Origin: Arthrinium phaeospermum
Lineage: Eukaryota > Ascomycota > Sordariomycetes > Amphisphaeriales > Apiosporaceae
Assembly: GCA_006503535.1 (NCBI GenBank)
Contig: QYRS01000004.1
Span: 3,100,001 to 3,164,000, forward strand
DNA: 64,000 bases
Reading direction: 5' to 3'
How positions within the stretch are numbered: position 1 is the stretch's first letter; the number at the start of each line of letters is the position of its first letter. Made by a program: the position numbers and the translations under genes. Below, piece after piece: positions 47,525 through 60,000 of this stretch. The notes under the pieces were generated by a model. That model saw nothing but the letters and a program-made list of their open reading frames with translations. It was not told the DNA's origin and searched no databases.

Positions 47525-50500
47525 CGATATCTCACACATAGAAGGATCGCCTTCAACATTAGCAATGCAAGATTATCGCGAGCAATCGTATGCATTTCCT
47601 ATCAACTTCTTTTCAATGCCGCTATGGCAGAACAATCCCGTTGGCAGAAGACACATTGGCTTCTCGTTGGAGTTTTGGATGAACAAATGACGGCATCACA
47701 TGCCCACATGTGCGAATGGACAATGCTTGAACGGGGGTTATGATGGATTTTCCGGGATATTGGGTTATTTATTGTGTTTCTATTTGGTTACAATTGCTTG
47801 TTGTACAATTCGTTCTTGATTTCCTTAGAAGGGATTGACCTCTCATATTCTGTTATACCGGTGGTGTCTTGAATCGCAGGCACACGTTGCTCTATCAACA
47901 ATTCACTCTCGATCGTGGATCTTCGCCTTTTCGTTATGATGTGGTGGCCTGGCGCCACAGGATTGCCTTGATCATCAGGTTGAAAATTTCGAACGACAAT
48001 AGGGTATTATTGGCTTATTTACATGAGATGCACTCAGCCGGTGCCAAGATGAGATTTGGGGGGAGCTGTGTGGTGTCATCCCACATTGCAGAAACAGCAA
48101 AGCGACAAGGTCTTTACGATGGCCAGGTGCCAGCCTCCCCACGGTGCTTGGTGTCAGCAAATGGCATGTATGCTGGTCATGTCTAGCTTGGTATGGAGGT
48201 TGTGGAGTTGACGTCCTAGTTAGGTTCAAGGGAAGGCCGCTTCATGCGGAAAACCCCTATGCACCAATGACCATGCATATGGTGCGCATGCATACCGGGT
48301 CATGTGATGGTCAATGAGTTTACTCGGGCACAGCATGTTAATCAATCTCTTCCCAGGTGGCAAATATGCAATCAAGGCAATATGCAATCAAGGCAGTATG
48401 CATGGCTGCTATCCAGCATATTCGGTTCTTTCCCATCTTGATGCTTGCGGGGGATTGATAGACGAAGCCAGGGAAAGATGATAGTTGATGACGCAAGCGG
48501 GCGCACAACAAACCTACCTACTTACACTTACATCAATTGCAACTTCCCAACCCGAGGTCATGGTTTAATTGCTCGTGCGGAGCTCACTCTAGTATCTGCC
48601 CACACAGAGAGCGCATCAGGTCTCGACTGCCTGCCTAGATGCACAGAAATAACGTGCTGTGCCCTGTCCTGCCATGGCCCACGGTTCGGCCTGCAATGGT
48701 CACACTATGTACCTACATTCTTATTTGCGCTAAATGACGACCAGGTTCTAAGGGCTAGTAAAAACGGCCCCCACCAAGGCCAATTGCGGCGGGCCCGCAA
48801 GGCGTATTTGCTATTTCGGAGCCTTTGACAAGGGAGCCAATCCATTGGCCGGACCGAAGGCCGCATATAGTTGACCTCCTGTACAACAACCAGTTTCTGA
48901 GACGTGATTTGCGGGAATACACGCGATTGACGCAGCGAGTTGGCCTGTTTCGGCGGCCGCTTGTATATTACGACTTCACTTCATCGCCTCTCGTAGGACT
49001 CAGAGCAAACTGGACATTCCTTGTCGCAACCAAGGAGGCCCCTTACGTTCGGACTTTTGTCGAAACAGGACAGCTGACCTCTTGCTCGCTCGGTCTTTTT
49101 CTCCTTTTTTCAACTATAATATCTCACCAGGAGGGACTTGAACTGGCCTATTGGCTGGTTGGGTCACCATCGCTTGCTACAGCATCGGGCATCCATGACG
49201 AACGGGACATAGGCCGGTAGACGAAAGAACGAAAGAAATCAGCCATCAGACGATCTGGCAAGCGAGTGGTATGCAGTGTAACTGGATAGCCACCACCATG
49301 ATGGTTTGGCTGGCAAAGAAGAGGCTTCTCGATCACGACCCGCATGACTGCTACAACGCGTGCATCCACAGGATGGCAGGTCAAGAATAGGCCAAGAAAT
49401 TAACGATCATGCTTGATCGTGCCTAATCAGGCACGCATGTGAGAAGTCTGGTCGCGAACCCCTTCCATCAACACCAATGTTGTGAGATCAAGATACGTCA
49501 GCCTGGGTCCAACCTGCCTGCTGGAATGGAGGGCTGCCTGCTTCTATAACGTCTACTTGTATTTAACTGCCAGCGGACATGGTGGCTAGGAACTGGCTAC
49601 TCCCATGGTTATGTCCAGGTGGGTTGTGTCATTGACAGTCCGAAGTTCCGCGGGATACCTACTCGACGACAGATTTGAGCCATGTACGCAGCAGATACCG
49701 TCCCTAGAAGATGCCTGCGAATCGAACTCCACATCGAACCCACCCCACTGAATTTTGACAGCGCCCCTGGCATCTCCACACTTGGATCCCCCGTTGCCGG
49801 ATGGGCCCCGTCGACATTACTTCCATCAGGATGCGACATAGATTATCTTCCATTGCATTGCCCATGGAAAATGCGCCAGGCGTCAACAGCCCAACCGTCG
49901 CAACGCACCATATGCCACATAGGCGCCCCGTTCCCCTGCCATGTGATTGGCGCTCCTTCTAGTTGCAGGAACCACCGGCGCCTAGGGGATATGCCACCAA
50001 TTACGACTCGAGACAGCAACAGACGCCTAGTGCGTTATATCGTGAAAACCAGCCAACGCGGCGTGGCCGTCCAACAAATATGCGCCCATAGACGCGGCCC
50101 TATCCTATACCGGGACTAGCAAGGGGCAAGACAGACGCAGGAGACGACGGCACGGTCAAGTGGTATGCGCTCGCACCCATGGTAGCGAGTGGGCCATATG
50201 GGTGATCGACTTAGCAAGTATCGATCAGATGAAACTCCCGAGGCGAGGTGAGCGATGCATGACAATCAGGTGAAGTCGCATCAAGCTCGAAGCTAATCAA
50301 ACTCCACTGCATAAGTCTTTGGGTATAGGCGTATAGTATAAATGCGCTAAGGACTAAAGCAGTGGCCTAAGCGTTACCCGCAGCTTCCCCCTTGCTGCTT
50401 GCGTGCCAAAATCGAGCACAGGCAAGTTTCTGGCTGCGCGAATGTGGGCACGGAAGCTCCCCGTGCTAGCGCGCCTTCTTCCTGCTCTCCCGAGTCCCCG

Positions 50501-53500
50501 ACTGCACACTCAATACTCCGTAAGTCAGGTAGGTGCCATTCCTTGCGTCCCAGATGAAGAACCAGAAAGCGCGAAGGAGGGAGAGAGGGGGAAAGGAAAG
50601 AACGACGCGAGGAAACGTAGCCTGGCTCCCTGGGTAGGTGCCTACCCACTTAACGACCATTGGCTTAACTCGTATTCCAATGCGTCCTCCTCCGCTAATG
50701 TCATTCCAAGATGTCAACCAGACGCCACTTGCTTTGCCCCGGGCGATTGCTCGCCCAAAAAGATGGCCCCTCAGGAGGTCAAGGTCCATTCTCAATAATC
50801 CACCCTGTGTGTCGTTGGTTGCACTTTGCCGCGGCTCGGCGGCTGTCATCTGTTTCCTCTTGCTGCACTAGTCATATGTCATCTGTTCATCTCATCTTTC
50901 TTTGCAACTTGGGTGGCCCAATCCCGTCAGTCCTTCCACCACAGGCCAGCATACTTTCCACCGTGATCGACCAATGCTCGTTCTCAAGCCACACGCCAAC
51001 ACGTATGCATGCCTGATGAATCTCATCATCTACCCAACCAAGTTGCGAAGCTATCAGTATCCGATAGTCGCAAGGAATATTGACGCCGTCATCAGACCCG
51101 CGTGGTGGTGGTGGTGGTTCCAAGGCGGCCCACTCGGACTTAAGTGACCCTTGATCTCAAAAAACGTAGCATGTGTCCCTCGGCGACGACTTGATTGCCA
51201 TTCATGGCTGCCAGATCAGGCCTAAAGCAGATGCCAATCCCACCGTTGTCGTATTGACTGGTTCGGCTCGGGTCACTTGTCTCGAACAAGACGGCGAAAC
51301 TCGATATCAACGTCTCACTGAGATCCGCTCCTGACACCTAGCTTACAGAGGAATATCGGCCGCCTATCTACAAGGCTAAACTAGGATCATCCTCGTTCAT
51401 GCTCGCCGACTCATCTCCCTCCTCCCTGTCAAACTACTCAATCCGATTGAGTCGTTCGTGGACACGGCTAGGTACCCGTCGTGCGCTAAGAAGCACCCCT
51501 GTTCCCTGTCCCCCTACATGACCTTGCCTAGTCAATGCTCATTTGGCTTGAATTGACCCTGTCCTTGTGCCTATGGGGCATGCTCGCCGTGGATATCACC
51601 GCTGTTGAGAACTGATCCATGCTCAACGTATTGAGATCGATCTACAGCACGTACGTTGGTACTTGCTAATCTCTAGCTTCCTTGTCGTTTGGTCCGGTCA
51701 GACCACGCGTTCGCCTTTGACACCGCAGGCGCTACGCGCTTCTTTGGCCACTCTCTCACTACATCCCGACCGCAGTGTCAGTTGAGTCTGGGGAGGACGG
51801 ATCCCCGCAGCCTTGCGAGCAGACCAACAGCGAGAGTAAGTCGGCCACCCTCATTGGCTGTGAAAGCCGGAGATCAGGCGATCCCTTACAGGCGTCAATC
51901 TCTACAACATCCTCTAAGATCCCGACTTTCGTTTGAATCCACCGCATCTCTACATCCACTAGCTACAGGCGTGGTTTACCAGTGCTTTTATCCTACGGCA
52001 CTGTTGCGGCAAAGCGCCTTAATACTTCGCGGTGCACCGATGAACCACATCAAGGAATACTTTGTTTCGGCGGCGTCAAGATCCCAGGAATGCCACATGA
52101 TGTCCACCGCCGAGGATACTTACCAGTCAGATACAGATGACGAGGGCACCCTCAACCACCTGAAGTCTCTCTCGTCTCCCACAGCGATATACCATGGTGC
52201 GGCGATCACCGGACCAGGACTGTGGTATTGGTGGGCCATGCTCGGTGCTTCTCCTTAGCGGACTCAGCGAGCCTACATCGGTATAGAGGCTGCGGAATTT
52301 GTGCAGTCCTCTCACTCGTATTGTCCAATGATGAGGCTGTGAGGATAGTATGCCCTGGCGAGGTCGGTTCTGCTTGTAGACCACTAAGTGAGTTCGGTGA
52401 ACTGCCTGGGAGAAACAGCCACGAGGACCGAGGCGTTGTATGACAGTCCCCAGTGTCCAATCGGGCCCAAGAGGAACGCCATTGCGTCTTCACTGGCTCC
52501 AGTTGTCAGTAAACCTACGAATGTCTTCACGGTGGCGTTTCTGGGTTGCCGTAGAACTGTCGAGAACGAGAGGCAGATAGCCCCAGCCATAGGAGCTCTC
52601 TAGCACACAAGTGTGATAGTGGTCACTTGTGTCGTTTGCCGAAGACCAAGGTGCCCTTTTCACTATCCGACTCCATCTCGGGTCTGGTTTGCTGGAAAGG
52701 GCAAGGCTTGCAGTTTACACAAAGGCCCTCCGGCGGGGATGTCAGCAATTCAACTTTGTTGGTTCGTCTCGAGAAAACCACCCATGGTCAGCGAATGACA
52801 GCATGCACCATGCCGAAGATCAATGGCCAGCCGGTCAAGGCCAACTTGGAAGAAGCACCACGGCATCCGCAGTATTCCTCGACTTACGAACCACATCTTC
52901 CGGATGAGGTGACGTGTACTGCTATGTACCAGAACAATATGTTCAGACGACAGTGGGTGTGCTGATTTGGCCGTTTCCGGATGACTGCCATGGCCCCCCT
53001 CACCCATCCCCCCTCACAGATGTATGCAAGTGATTTGCCGGATCACGGTCTCATGGGCCAACGGAACAGTGGTGGTGCCCACCGAAATCAAGGCTTGCTA
53101 GAGAAGACTCGTTCAGTCTACGGTGCCAACCAATCCAGGGTCAGTCAGTGCCGAGCAACTCCGCCTTGGATCACGATCTCGAGTCTCCTACCTCCAACGG
53201 CTATCGTCCATGGAAGGCTTACTATGCAAGGAAAATGATCTTAGAGACAGAAGCAAACTCGTGTCTGTGGCGATATTAGGCCACCATGCACTTGGATACT
53301 GTGCCGCGCGGGCGGGCCACGCCGTTGCTGACTTCCTCAACGGCACATCACCCGCCTTCATCTTTCGCTTACGGTAATTAGCAGCGTAAGAAGTGAGTTA
53401 TAACATCATACTTGAGCGGTGTGGCATCTGATCTTCGGCGGCGATGTTGTCACCACCCCTTTCGTCCTGACACAGCACACCGAAATCCAGGCCGGTTTCC

Positions 53501-55164
53501 ATTCGAGAGGGGAAAATACCACCCAAACGAAATGACCACAAGTAGCAGAATCCAGACACAAACGGTACATAATACTCCAAGAAGTCGGTGGTCTACTGGT
53601 TGTACGATCGCTACCGAGTCCCTTGCTCTCTGCCTGAGGTGTCTGGGGCAATGTCTGGGGCCCCATGCCAAAGTGAACTGAAACTACTAGTTGACGACCC
53701 AATCGAGATAGCTAAGCGTAGAGTTGCATGCAAACAAACACCAATATGGCGGTCTAGACGACACTACTGTGATAAAATCGAATATCCAGAAGCTAAGAGG
53801 ACCAACAAATGTACTGAGAGATACGGGAGGTACTATCTATCACAAGTCGGCCCTGAGGGGGGTACAAACGGGAGCCGTTGAAGGGAACGACAAGCGGGTA
53901 TCCCGCTTTCCAAGCCAAGAATAATCGGCACGAAGAACCAAACACGAGACTGGACTCTGGTGGGTATTGCTACATTTCCAAGCTAGTTGGTAAGTAAATC
54001 AGCGTGGGACGCCATGGCTGGTCGTGGCTTCGGTTCTCAACGCCGAGATCAGCTGGGGACCAACGGCGACGAAGAAAAAGAAGAAGAAATTTCCTTCCAG
54101 GGGTTCTTCTTTTATTCGCTTAGTCCCTGACACACAGGGATTCCTGGCATGCAATCAACCTGGGTCGTCACACAACGGAAACGGTACTTACCTGTTCTCT
54201 AACCCAACGCCCCCATGTCATCCCGACGCCCTTGTTGGGCCGTTCACTTTGGAATCAAGCCGGTACTTTTCATGCAGGCCCCCAGCTGTCAGCCTTCCAG
54301 ATCGTCTCTCTACTGCGGGCTTCGGTATACAACCAATTTATCAAAATCGAGCCGGCCGCATTGCCAGCATCTGAAGCTGTTGGTACTTTCTGCGTCCGTG
54401 GATCTGTCGAGTACACCGCCACTGACCGACAAGTGTTAGGGGGGAGAAACTACACTACATGACCATGACCTGACGGCGAGTGACGTCGATAACGAGCGTC
54501 ATGGTGAGTGGTCGCTTTGCGTTCTTTCGCCCCCTACGCTGGCAAAGACGCCTGAATACTCGACAGGCATACCATACTTGCTTGCTTCAGTGTCTAGGGT
54601 GCCCTCCCACCTTCCTTTTCCTTCTTCTCTGTTTCCCAGGGTCCATGCCTATCACGTCTCTTGACTTTGACAACCGGATGGTGGCTGCTAAAGTTACCGT
54701 GTTTGGTCAGTCAATGGAAATCTAGCGGTATCACGAGCTTCAGTTGGTCACCTCTGGCTCTCTGAGTCCTTAGAAAGTCGGCTCAGTCCAATTTTGGCTC
54801 TTTCCAAAGCGCGGAGCTGCTCCGGAGTCGGACAGGGGGATGAGTTGTTGTAGGCCAAAGCCCACCAGTGACCTTGCTAGTTGTAAGACCATGTCCATTG
54901 ACTGTTGAAGGGAGCAAGGTAAGAATCGGCAACACCCAGCCGGTCGTCCCCTTGTCTGATAGTGTTACCTGCGCCGACAAGTCCAGTGTAGTTGCTAATA
55001 CTGCATGGCAAGCATTTTCCTCAGGGGGGAGAGTGCGGTATTCTCATCATGTTCCACGTACGACTGACCTATGGTCTGATCAACTGAGTAGCATAACCAC
55101 CTTCCATCAACACATCGTGTGTTCCCGGCATGGAGGAGACGCAGTGCCTTCGTCCGGCCCCGAA
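47525..55164. other. Gene-poor block, middle part
   Basis: 7.6 kb without a supportable protein gene. Open frames reach 189 codons (51689-52258, no ATG start at its 5' end) but look random. One TATAAAT near 50337 is not followed by a convincing frame. Confidence 0.4.
48364..48395 (+). repeat. Two exact copies of a 16-bp tandem unit
   Basis: The unit ATATGCAATCAAGGCA occurs twice head to tail, followed by a related GTATGCAT. Nearby, at 48270-48295, there are further CATGCAT/GCATGCAT words. No function is apparent. Confidence 0.8.
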
Positions 55165-55185
55165 CAAAACAAAAAAAGACAAAAA
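55165..55185 (-). terminator. T-rich Pol III terminator of 5S rRNA
   Basis: Directly after the 5S 3' end the minus strand has T runs of six and then seven, separated by GTC, and a further T4. This fits RNA polymerase III termination. Confidence 0.7.
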
Positions 55186-55304
55186 ACATACAACACCGAG
55201 GATTCCCAGGTCGTCACCGACCCTAGTACTAATTCGGCTCTCTGCTGCTTATATATGGGAGAGCGGACGGGATCCCTAGTATTCAGCAGGATATGGTCGT
55301 ATGT
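55186..55304 (-). rRNA. 5S ribosomal RNA (dispersed copy)
   Basis: Read on the minus strand, the 119-nt gene starts ACATACGACCATA and ends GGTGTTGTATGT, so the terminal helix I pairs. Inside are GGGATCCCGTCCGCTC (helix III region), TTAGTACTAGGG (A-box / internal control region) and GGTCGGTGACGACCTGGGAATCC (helix IV-V). Helix II pairs TGCTG with CAGCA. These are the conserved landmarks of fungal 5S rRNA. Single scattered copies, instead of copies in the rDNA repeat, are usual in Pezizomycotina. A T-rich terminator follows. I see no mutation that breaks the fold, so it may be functional, although dispersed 5S genes include pseudogenes. Confidence 0.93.
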
Positions 55305-57010
55305 ATTGGTATTGGCTCATCTCTGAGTACATATAGCAAGCATCTGATCTCTTTGCCCTCTTTGGTGAGGGATCTGCCAGCGATAATACCTCTCCCACAC
55401 CTATAGACCCATGACATGCCAACGTGATCAGATAGTAGCAGAGAACAGGAGGCAGAGATCGGCTGTCATACTCATGTGTGGCCCATGATGTAGCGGATGG
55501 GCACCCAAACCTGGAGGGTTTCCCTTTAGCTTCCCCCAGATTGAGTTTACCTACCTACGCGGAAGGAAGTAGAACAAGTGTATGTTATGTATTGCTTTCA
55601 CTGAAGATTTCAGAGATCGTAATGCGATTATTTTTACTTGACCGTGTTCCTGTAGGTTAGCGGTAGTAGTAGCTTTGACAACTCGTTTCACGAATTAGGT
55701 CACACTCCTCTTTACCTACCTCCCTACCACCACCCTCCCCGTTAGTGGGGCCTCAATCAGACGAGAGTAAAAGGGCTAAATTACATCGACTTTGACATGA
55801 TATTTGTGCATGCGTTGGGTAAGAAGGGACCCGTAGGCCAAAAGGTCGAGACACAGGTTCTTATCGGCTAGAGCCAAGGAAGAAGACATCACGAAGACGG
55901 CACGCAAACGTGTACATCGCCCAACACCAAGGAAATTTCTATGAGTAGTGGTTTACCCGCGGTTATTTGGATTGCTTCACTTTGACATTCAGAGCACTCG
56001 GCATAAATATTGAAAGATCCATCAAGTCCAATTTGTCTATCTTGAGAACAGTTGTGCAGTGTAACCTAGTTGCGTCGTTTCTTCTTGGGCAATGGGGAAG
56101 CAAGACAGCCGACGACATGACAGGAAACTAAGGAAATCAGATGTAGTGGTAAATGCAGAGAGGATGTGCCAATCATTTGCGCGCAATCTCCATCATGCCA
56201 ACCCGTCCGTCGTCTTCAAGTGCCCGAGACCAAAGAACACGGGTATCCAACGATACATTTTCGCTCCCTGACCCGTATGTAAGCAAAGCACAGACAAGAC
56301 GGAGAAGCACCTCACACACACACACTCACACACAAGTCCATAACTTTCGCCATCATTTTCTTGAAGAATGCAATCTGTATTCCACACCCGCCCCGCCAGC
56401 CGCCAGCCCTTCTCCCACTTCGCCATGCCATCCATTTCATACTGCGAAGCGAGGAAGGTTTTGCTTTGCTTTGCTTGCCCGGGTCCGCCGGGAAGCCGGC
56501 CTATCTTGAATAAACGTCGATCATCTCTCCTATATCCAGCCTGCTGGGGGCATCATTCTTTTTCTGAGGAATTCACAGATGGGGAGAATGAGAAGGAGAA
56601 TGGAAGAACATATGTTTTGTCTTCTCAAATCCTCCGTCCTCTCCACCTCCCATCGATGAATGTAGTGTACAAAAAATCACACAAAACTATTTTTTGCGCT
56701 TTTCTTTCTTTGATAAAAATTCCCATCCCTCATTCTTGCTTCTTGGTAGACTCATTGCATCGGGGAAAAAAGATAAAACCAAAACATAATAGTGAATTCG
56801 TCTCCCCTCTTTTTCGTCTCTCTCACACTCTTCTATGCTGAAGGCAGGCCTTCCGTCTTTTTTGAGGAAGCCAAATCACAAAACCGCTAGGAAAATGCAA
56901 CCCTGAAGAAAAAGTCGAAAGCACGAGAACCACCAGAAACGCCAGTTATGTGCTGTATTATACGGGTCCAAATGCAGTGAACCATGAGGGTACATATCTC
57001 CAAAGTATTA
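55305..57010. other. Gene-poor block, right part, and RPB1 3' flank
   Basis: 1.7 kb between the 5S gene and the RPB1 stop codon. It holds the RPB1 3' UTR and a short CA microsatellite (about 56312-56334). No further gene is supported. Confidence 0.4.
56312..56334. repeat. CA dinucleotide microsatellite
   Basis: An imperfect (CA)n run interrupted by one CTCA, in the 3' flank of RPB1. Confidence 0.85.
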
Positions 57011-60000
57011 TCAATCGCCCTTAGGAGATGTAGGAGAACTGTAAAAAGGTTAGCGCATGTCACCAGGAGATTGGTGTCAGCCCAAGTAAGTACTCACAAT
57101 TTCGGGCTAGTAGCACCACCCGGCCCAGGAGTCTTAGGAGAGTACTGGGGGGAGGTAGGCGAGTACTGAGGACTCGTAGGCGACTGCTGAGCACCACCAC
57201 GACTGAAGTTGGGGCTCGTGGGAGAGTAGGCAGCCGGCGAGGTGGGAGAGTAGTTGGGTGACACCGGGCTGTAGGATGGCGAGGTGGCACCACCGCCGTG
57301 AAGATTGGGTGACGTCGGACTGTAGTTGGGGCTCGTCGGCGAGTACGTCGGCGAAGTGGGGGAGTGCGCCGGCGAGGTCGGCGAGTAGTGTCGCGGAGAC
57401 GAGGGCGAGGTCGGAGAGTAGTTGGGCGACGTCGGGCTGTAGTTGGGGCTCGAAGGACTGGTACCCTTGAAACCCGGAGACGTTGGGGAGAACGAGGGGG
57501 ACGACGGGCTGAACTGCGGCGACGATGCATAACGGTTGCCACTCATCATAGGCGATGTAGGCGAGTAGCCAGCACCCGGAGAGGTAGGCGAGTAGCTGCC
57601 GCCGTACGAGCTGAAAGGCGATGTAGGCGAAGTACCACCGAACGGGCTGGTAGCTCCAGGGCTTCGGGCGCTGTAGGGGCTGGCGCTTCCAAAGCCACTG
57701 CCGTAGGCCGTAGCAAATCCACCAGGTGAGGCCGAGCCCTGTTCGACAATGGGAGAGAAGGCACCCATGGCCATGTCAGGCGGGCTGAAGGCTCCACTGC
57801 CATAGTCGACGTTCAATGGTGATCCGGTGTCATAAGGCGTGGCAGCACCACCATCCTGGCTGCCCTTCATGGTCATTCCTTGCATGAGACCCATCTTGGA
57901 GTTGTCCGAAATAACCGTGTCAAGCATAGACTGGTCCAAGAAGACGTGGAAATGGCCTGTACCCATAGGCGCAAGCTGACCCAGCATGACGTTCTCAGAG
58001 ATACCACGGCAGTCATCAAGCTCACCGGTAGCAGCAGCTTCCAGGAGAATTTCAACCGTTTCCTCGAACGAACACCTCATCAGGGCACCGGTGTCGGCTC
58101 GGTTGATACCGTGACGCGTGACAGCCGCAATGCTACCTCTGTACGTCATGACATCAACCAAGAGGGCAAGATGGCGCTCGTTGACATACGAACCATCGAA
58201 GGCAAGCACTCGTCGCAATTCATTAAGCAATGCAATTCGTGCAGCCTCGATACCGAAGACCTCGACAGTCTGCCACAGGTCGTTGGTAGATGTACGCTTG
58301 CAGTCGACACCATCGCAAGCCAAGACCTCGCGAAGGGCTGTACCTTGGGTATCGAGGAACCATTCCTTGCAACCCGGAGTCCCCTTATCCTGAGACAAGG
58401 CGCCATCCGCAGTAATGGCTAGCCTCTGTCCCTCGGTCATGAAAGCCTTCTCAATGCCCTTGACACCGCGGAGGGTCAGACTCTCCAGCAAGTGATCACC
58501 CAGACGCTTCAGCATGACATCATCCTCGACCACCTTGGAGCCATCTTCGTCCTTGTCATCGTCGTTCTTGAACGGGCGCACACGGATGACCTGGTTCTCG
58601 GCGTTGTCATCGCTCCAGATGACAGCAAGATCGCTTGCATACTCCTCCTTGAGACGTCGGGCAACATCGTCGACAGTCAAGTTCTTGTCCAGCATCTTTT
58701 GGCGGTCCAGGACGAATCGAAGAAGCCAGCGCGACTGCCTATCGATGTTCTCATGGGCTTCGTCAGGAATCAAGAAGTAAGACTCGACCATGTCTTCATC
58801 TTCGGGGATTACAGTAGACTGGATGTCGGGATCATAGTGCACCTCAACTGCGTCGGTAACGGAGCGGAGGTGAGTATGCTCGACAACGTTACGAAGTGCC
58901 TTGGCCCTCTCCTTGGTTGGGTTATCGCCATCCAGGAACACCATCATGGAGGGTGTCTTGATGTTGCTAGCGACGTTGAGAATTTCCTTGAGACGCGGAA
59001 CACCAAGGGTAACGTTCTTAGACGAGATACCAGTGAAATGGAAGGTGTTCAGCGTCATCTGCGTGGCAGGCTCACCAATGGACTGAGCAGCCAGGACACC
59101 AACCATTTCACCAGGGTTAACCATGGCGCGAGACCATCGGCTTTCAAGTTCACCCATGACGTGACCGAAAGCAATCTTGTTCAGGCGCTGATCAATAGCC
59201 ACGCGCTTGAAGGACAGACGGGCTCGCAGAAGAGCCTTGAAGAGAAGCGTGGAGTTCTCATCGGCTTCCTTCGAGATAGGATCGCTACCTCGGACAACCA
59301 CCATGCGGTCAAGGAAATCCTTCACTTGCGGGATGACATCTTCAGGCGTCAGATCGCTGCGCTTCGAGTCATCGACGTTGAAGGTCTTCATGGTCGATTC
59401 GATGATACGTCCAACGTTGAGAGGAAGCTGGAATGAGGAATCCAGCTTTTCTCCTCCCATCTTCAGGCGGCGAAGCAGCTCACGGTCCTTGAGGATCGCT
59501 TCGTACTCCATGTCGAGGTAGGCCTGGCTTTGGGCATCACCAGCAATCTGCCCGCCCTGTGTAAGGCTGTCCAGGGCGGTGATCCGTCCTTCCTCCATGA
59601 CATCCAGGCGATAGCGGGACTCAAAGTCCTTATCACGGACGACCCAGTGATCCATGGTTTGCTTTTCAACAATCATGGCATCAAGACCATCCTCACCGTA
59701 AATGAACTGGATAATATCCCCCAAGGAGTTACGCACAGTACCATCATATCGGGCGCTGACATCTTCCAATGCCTTGACCAGACGACGCTGAATGTAACCG
59801 GTCTCGGCTGTCTTGACTGCAGTATCAATCAGACCTTCACGACCAGCCATAGCGTGGAAGTAGAACTCAGACGGCGTAAGACCGCGCAGGTACGAGTTCT
59901 CGACGAAACCACGGGCCTCTGGCGAGTAATCATCCTTGGTGAAATGCGGCAGCGTTCGGTACTTAAAGCCGAAGGGAATACGTTTACCCTCGACGATTTG

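Noticed and set aside
49700..49740. Possible tRNA T-arm-like GAATCGAAC
   Set aside because: No acceptor or anticodon arms pair around it.
51689..52258. 189-codon plus-strand frame in the gene-poor block
   Set aside because: It opens at TTG, not ATG, and the sequence is random-looking; no splice partners were found.
40362..57010. CRISPR-like or regularly spaced repeats in the gene-poor block
   Set aside because: Only short, isolated tandem duplications were seen; no regular spacing, and this is a fungal nuclear genome.
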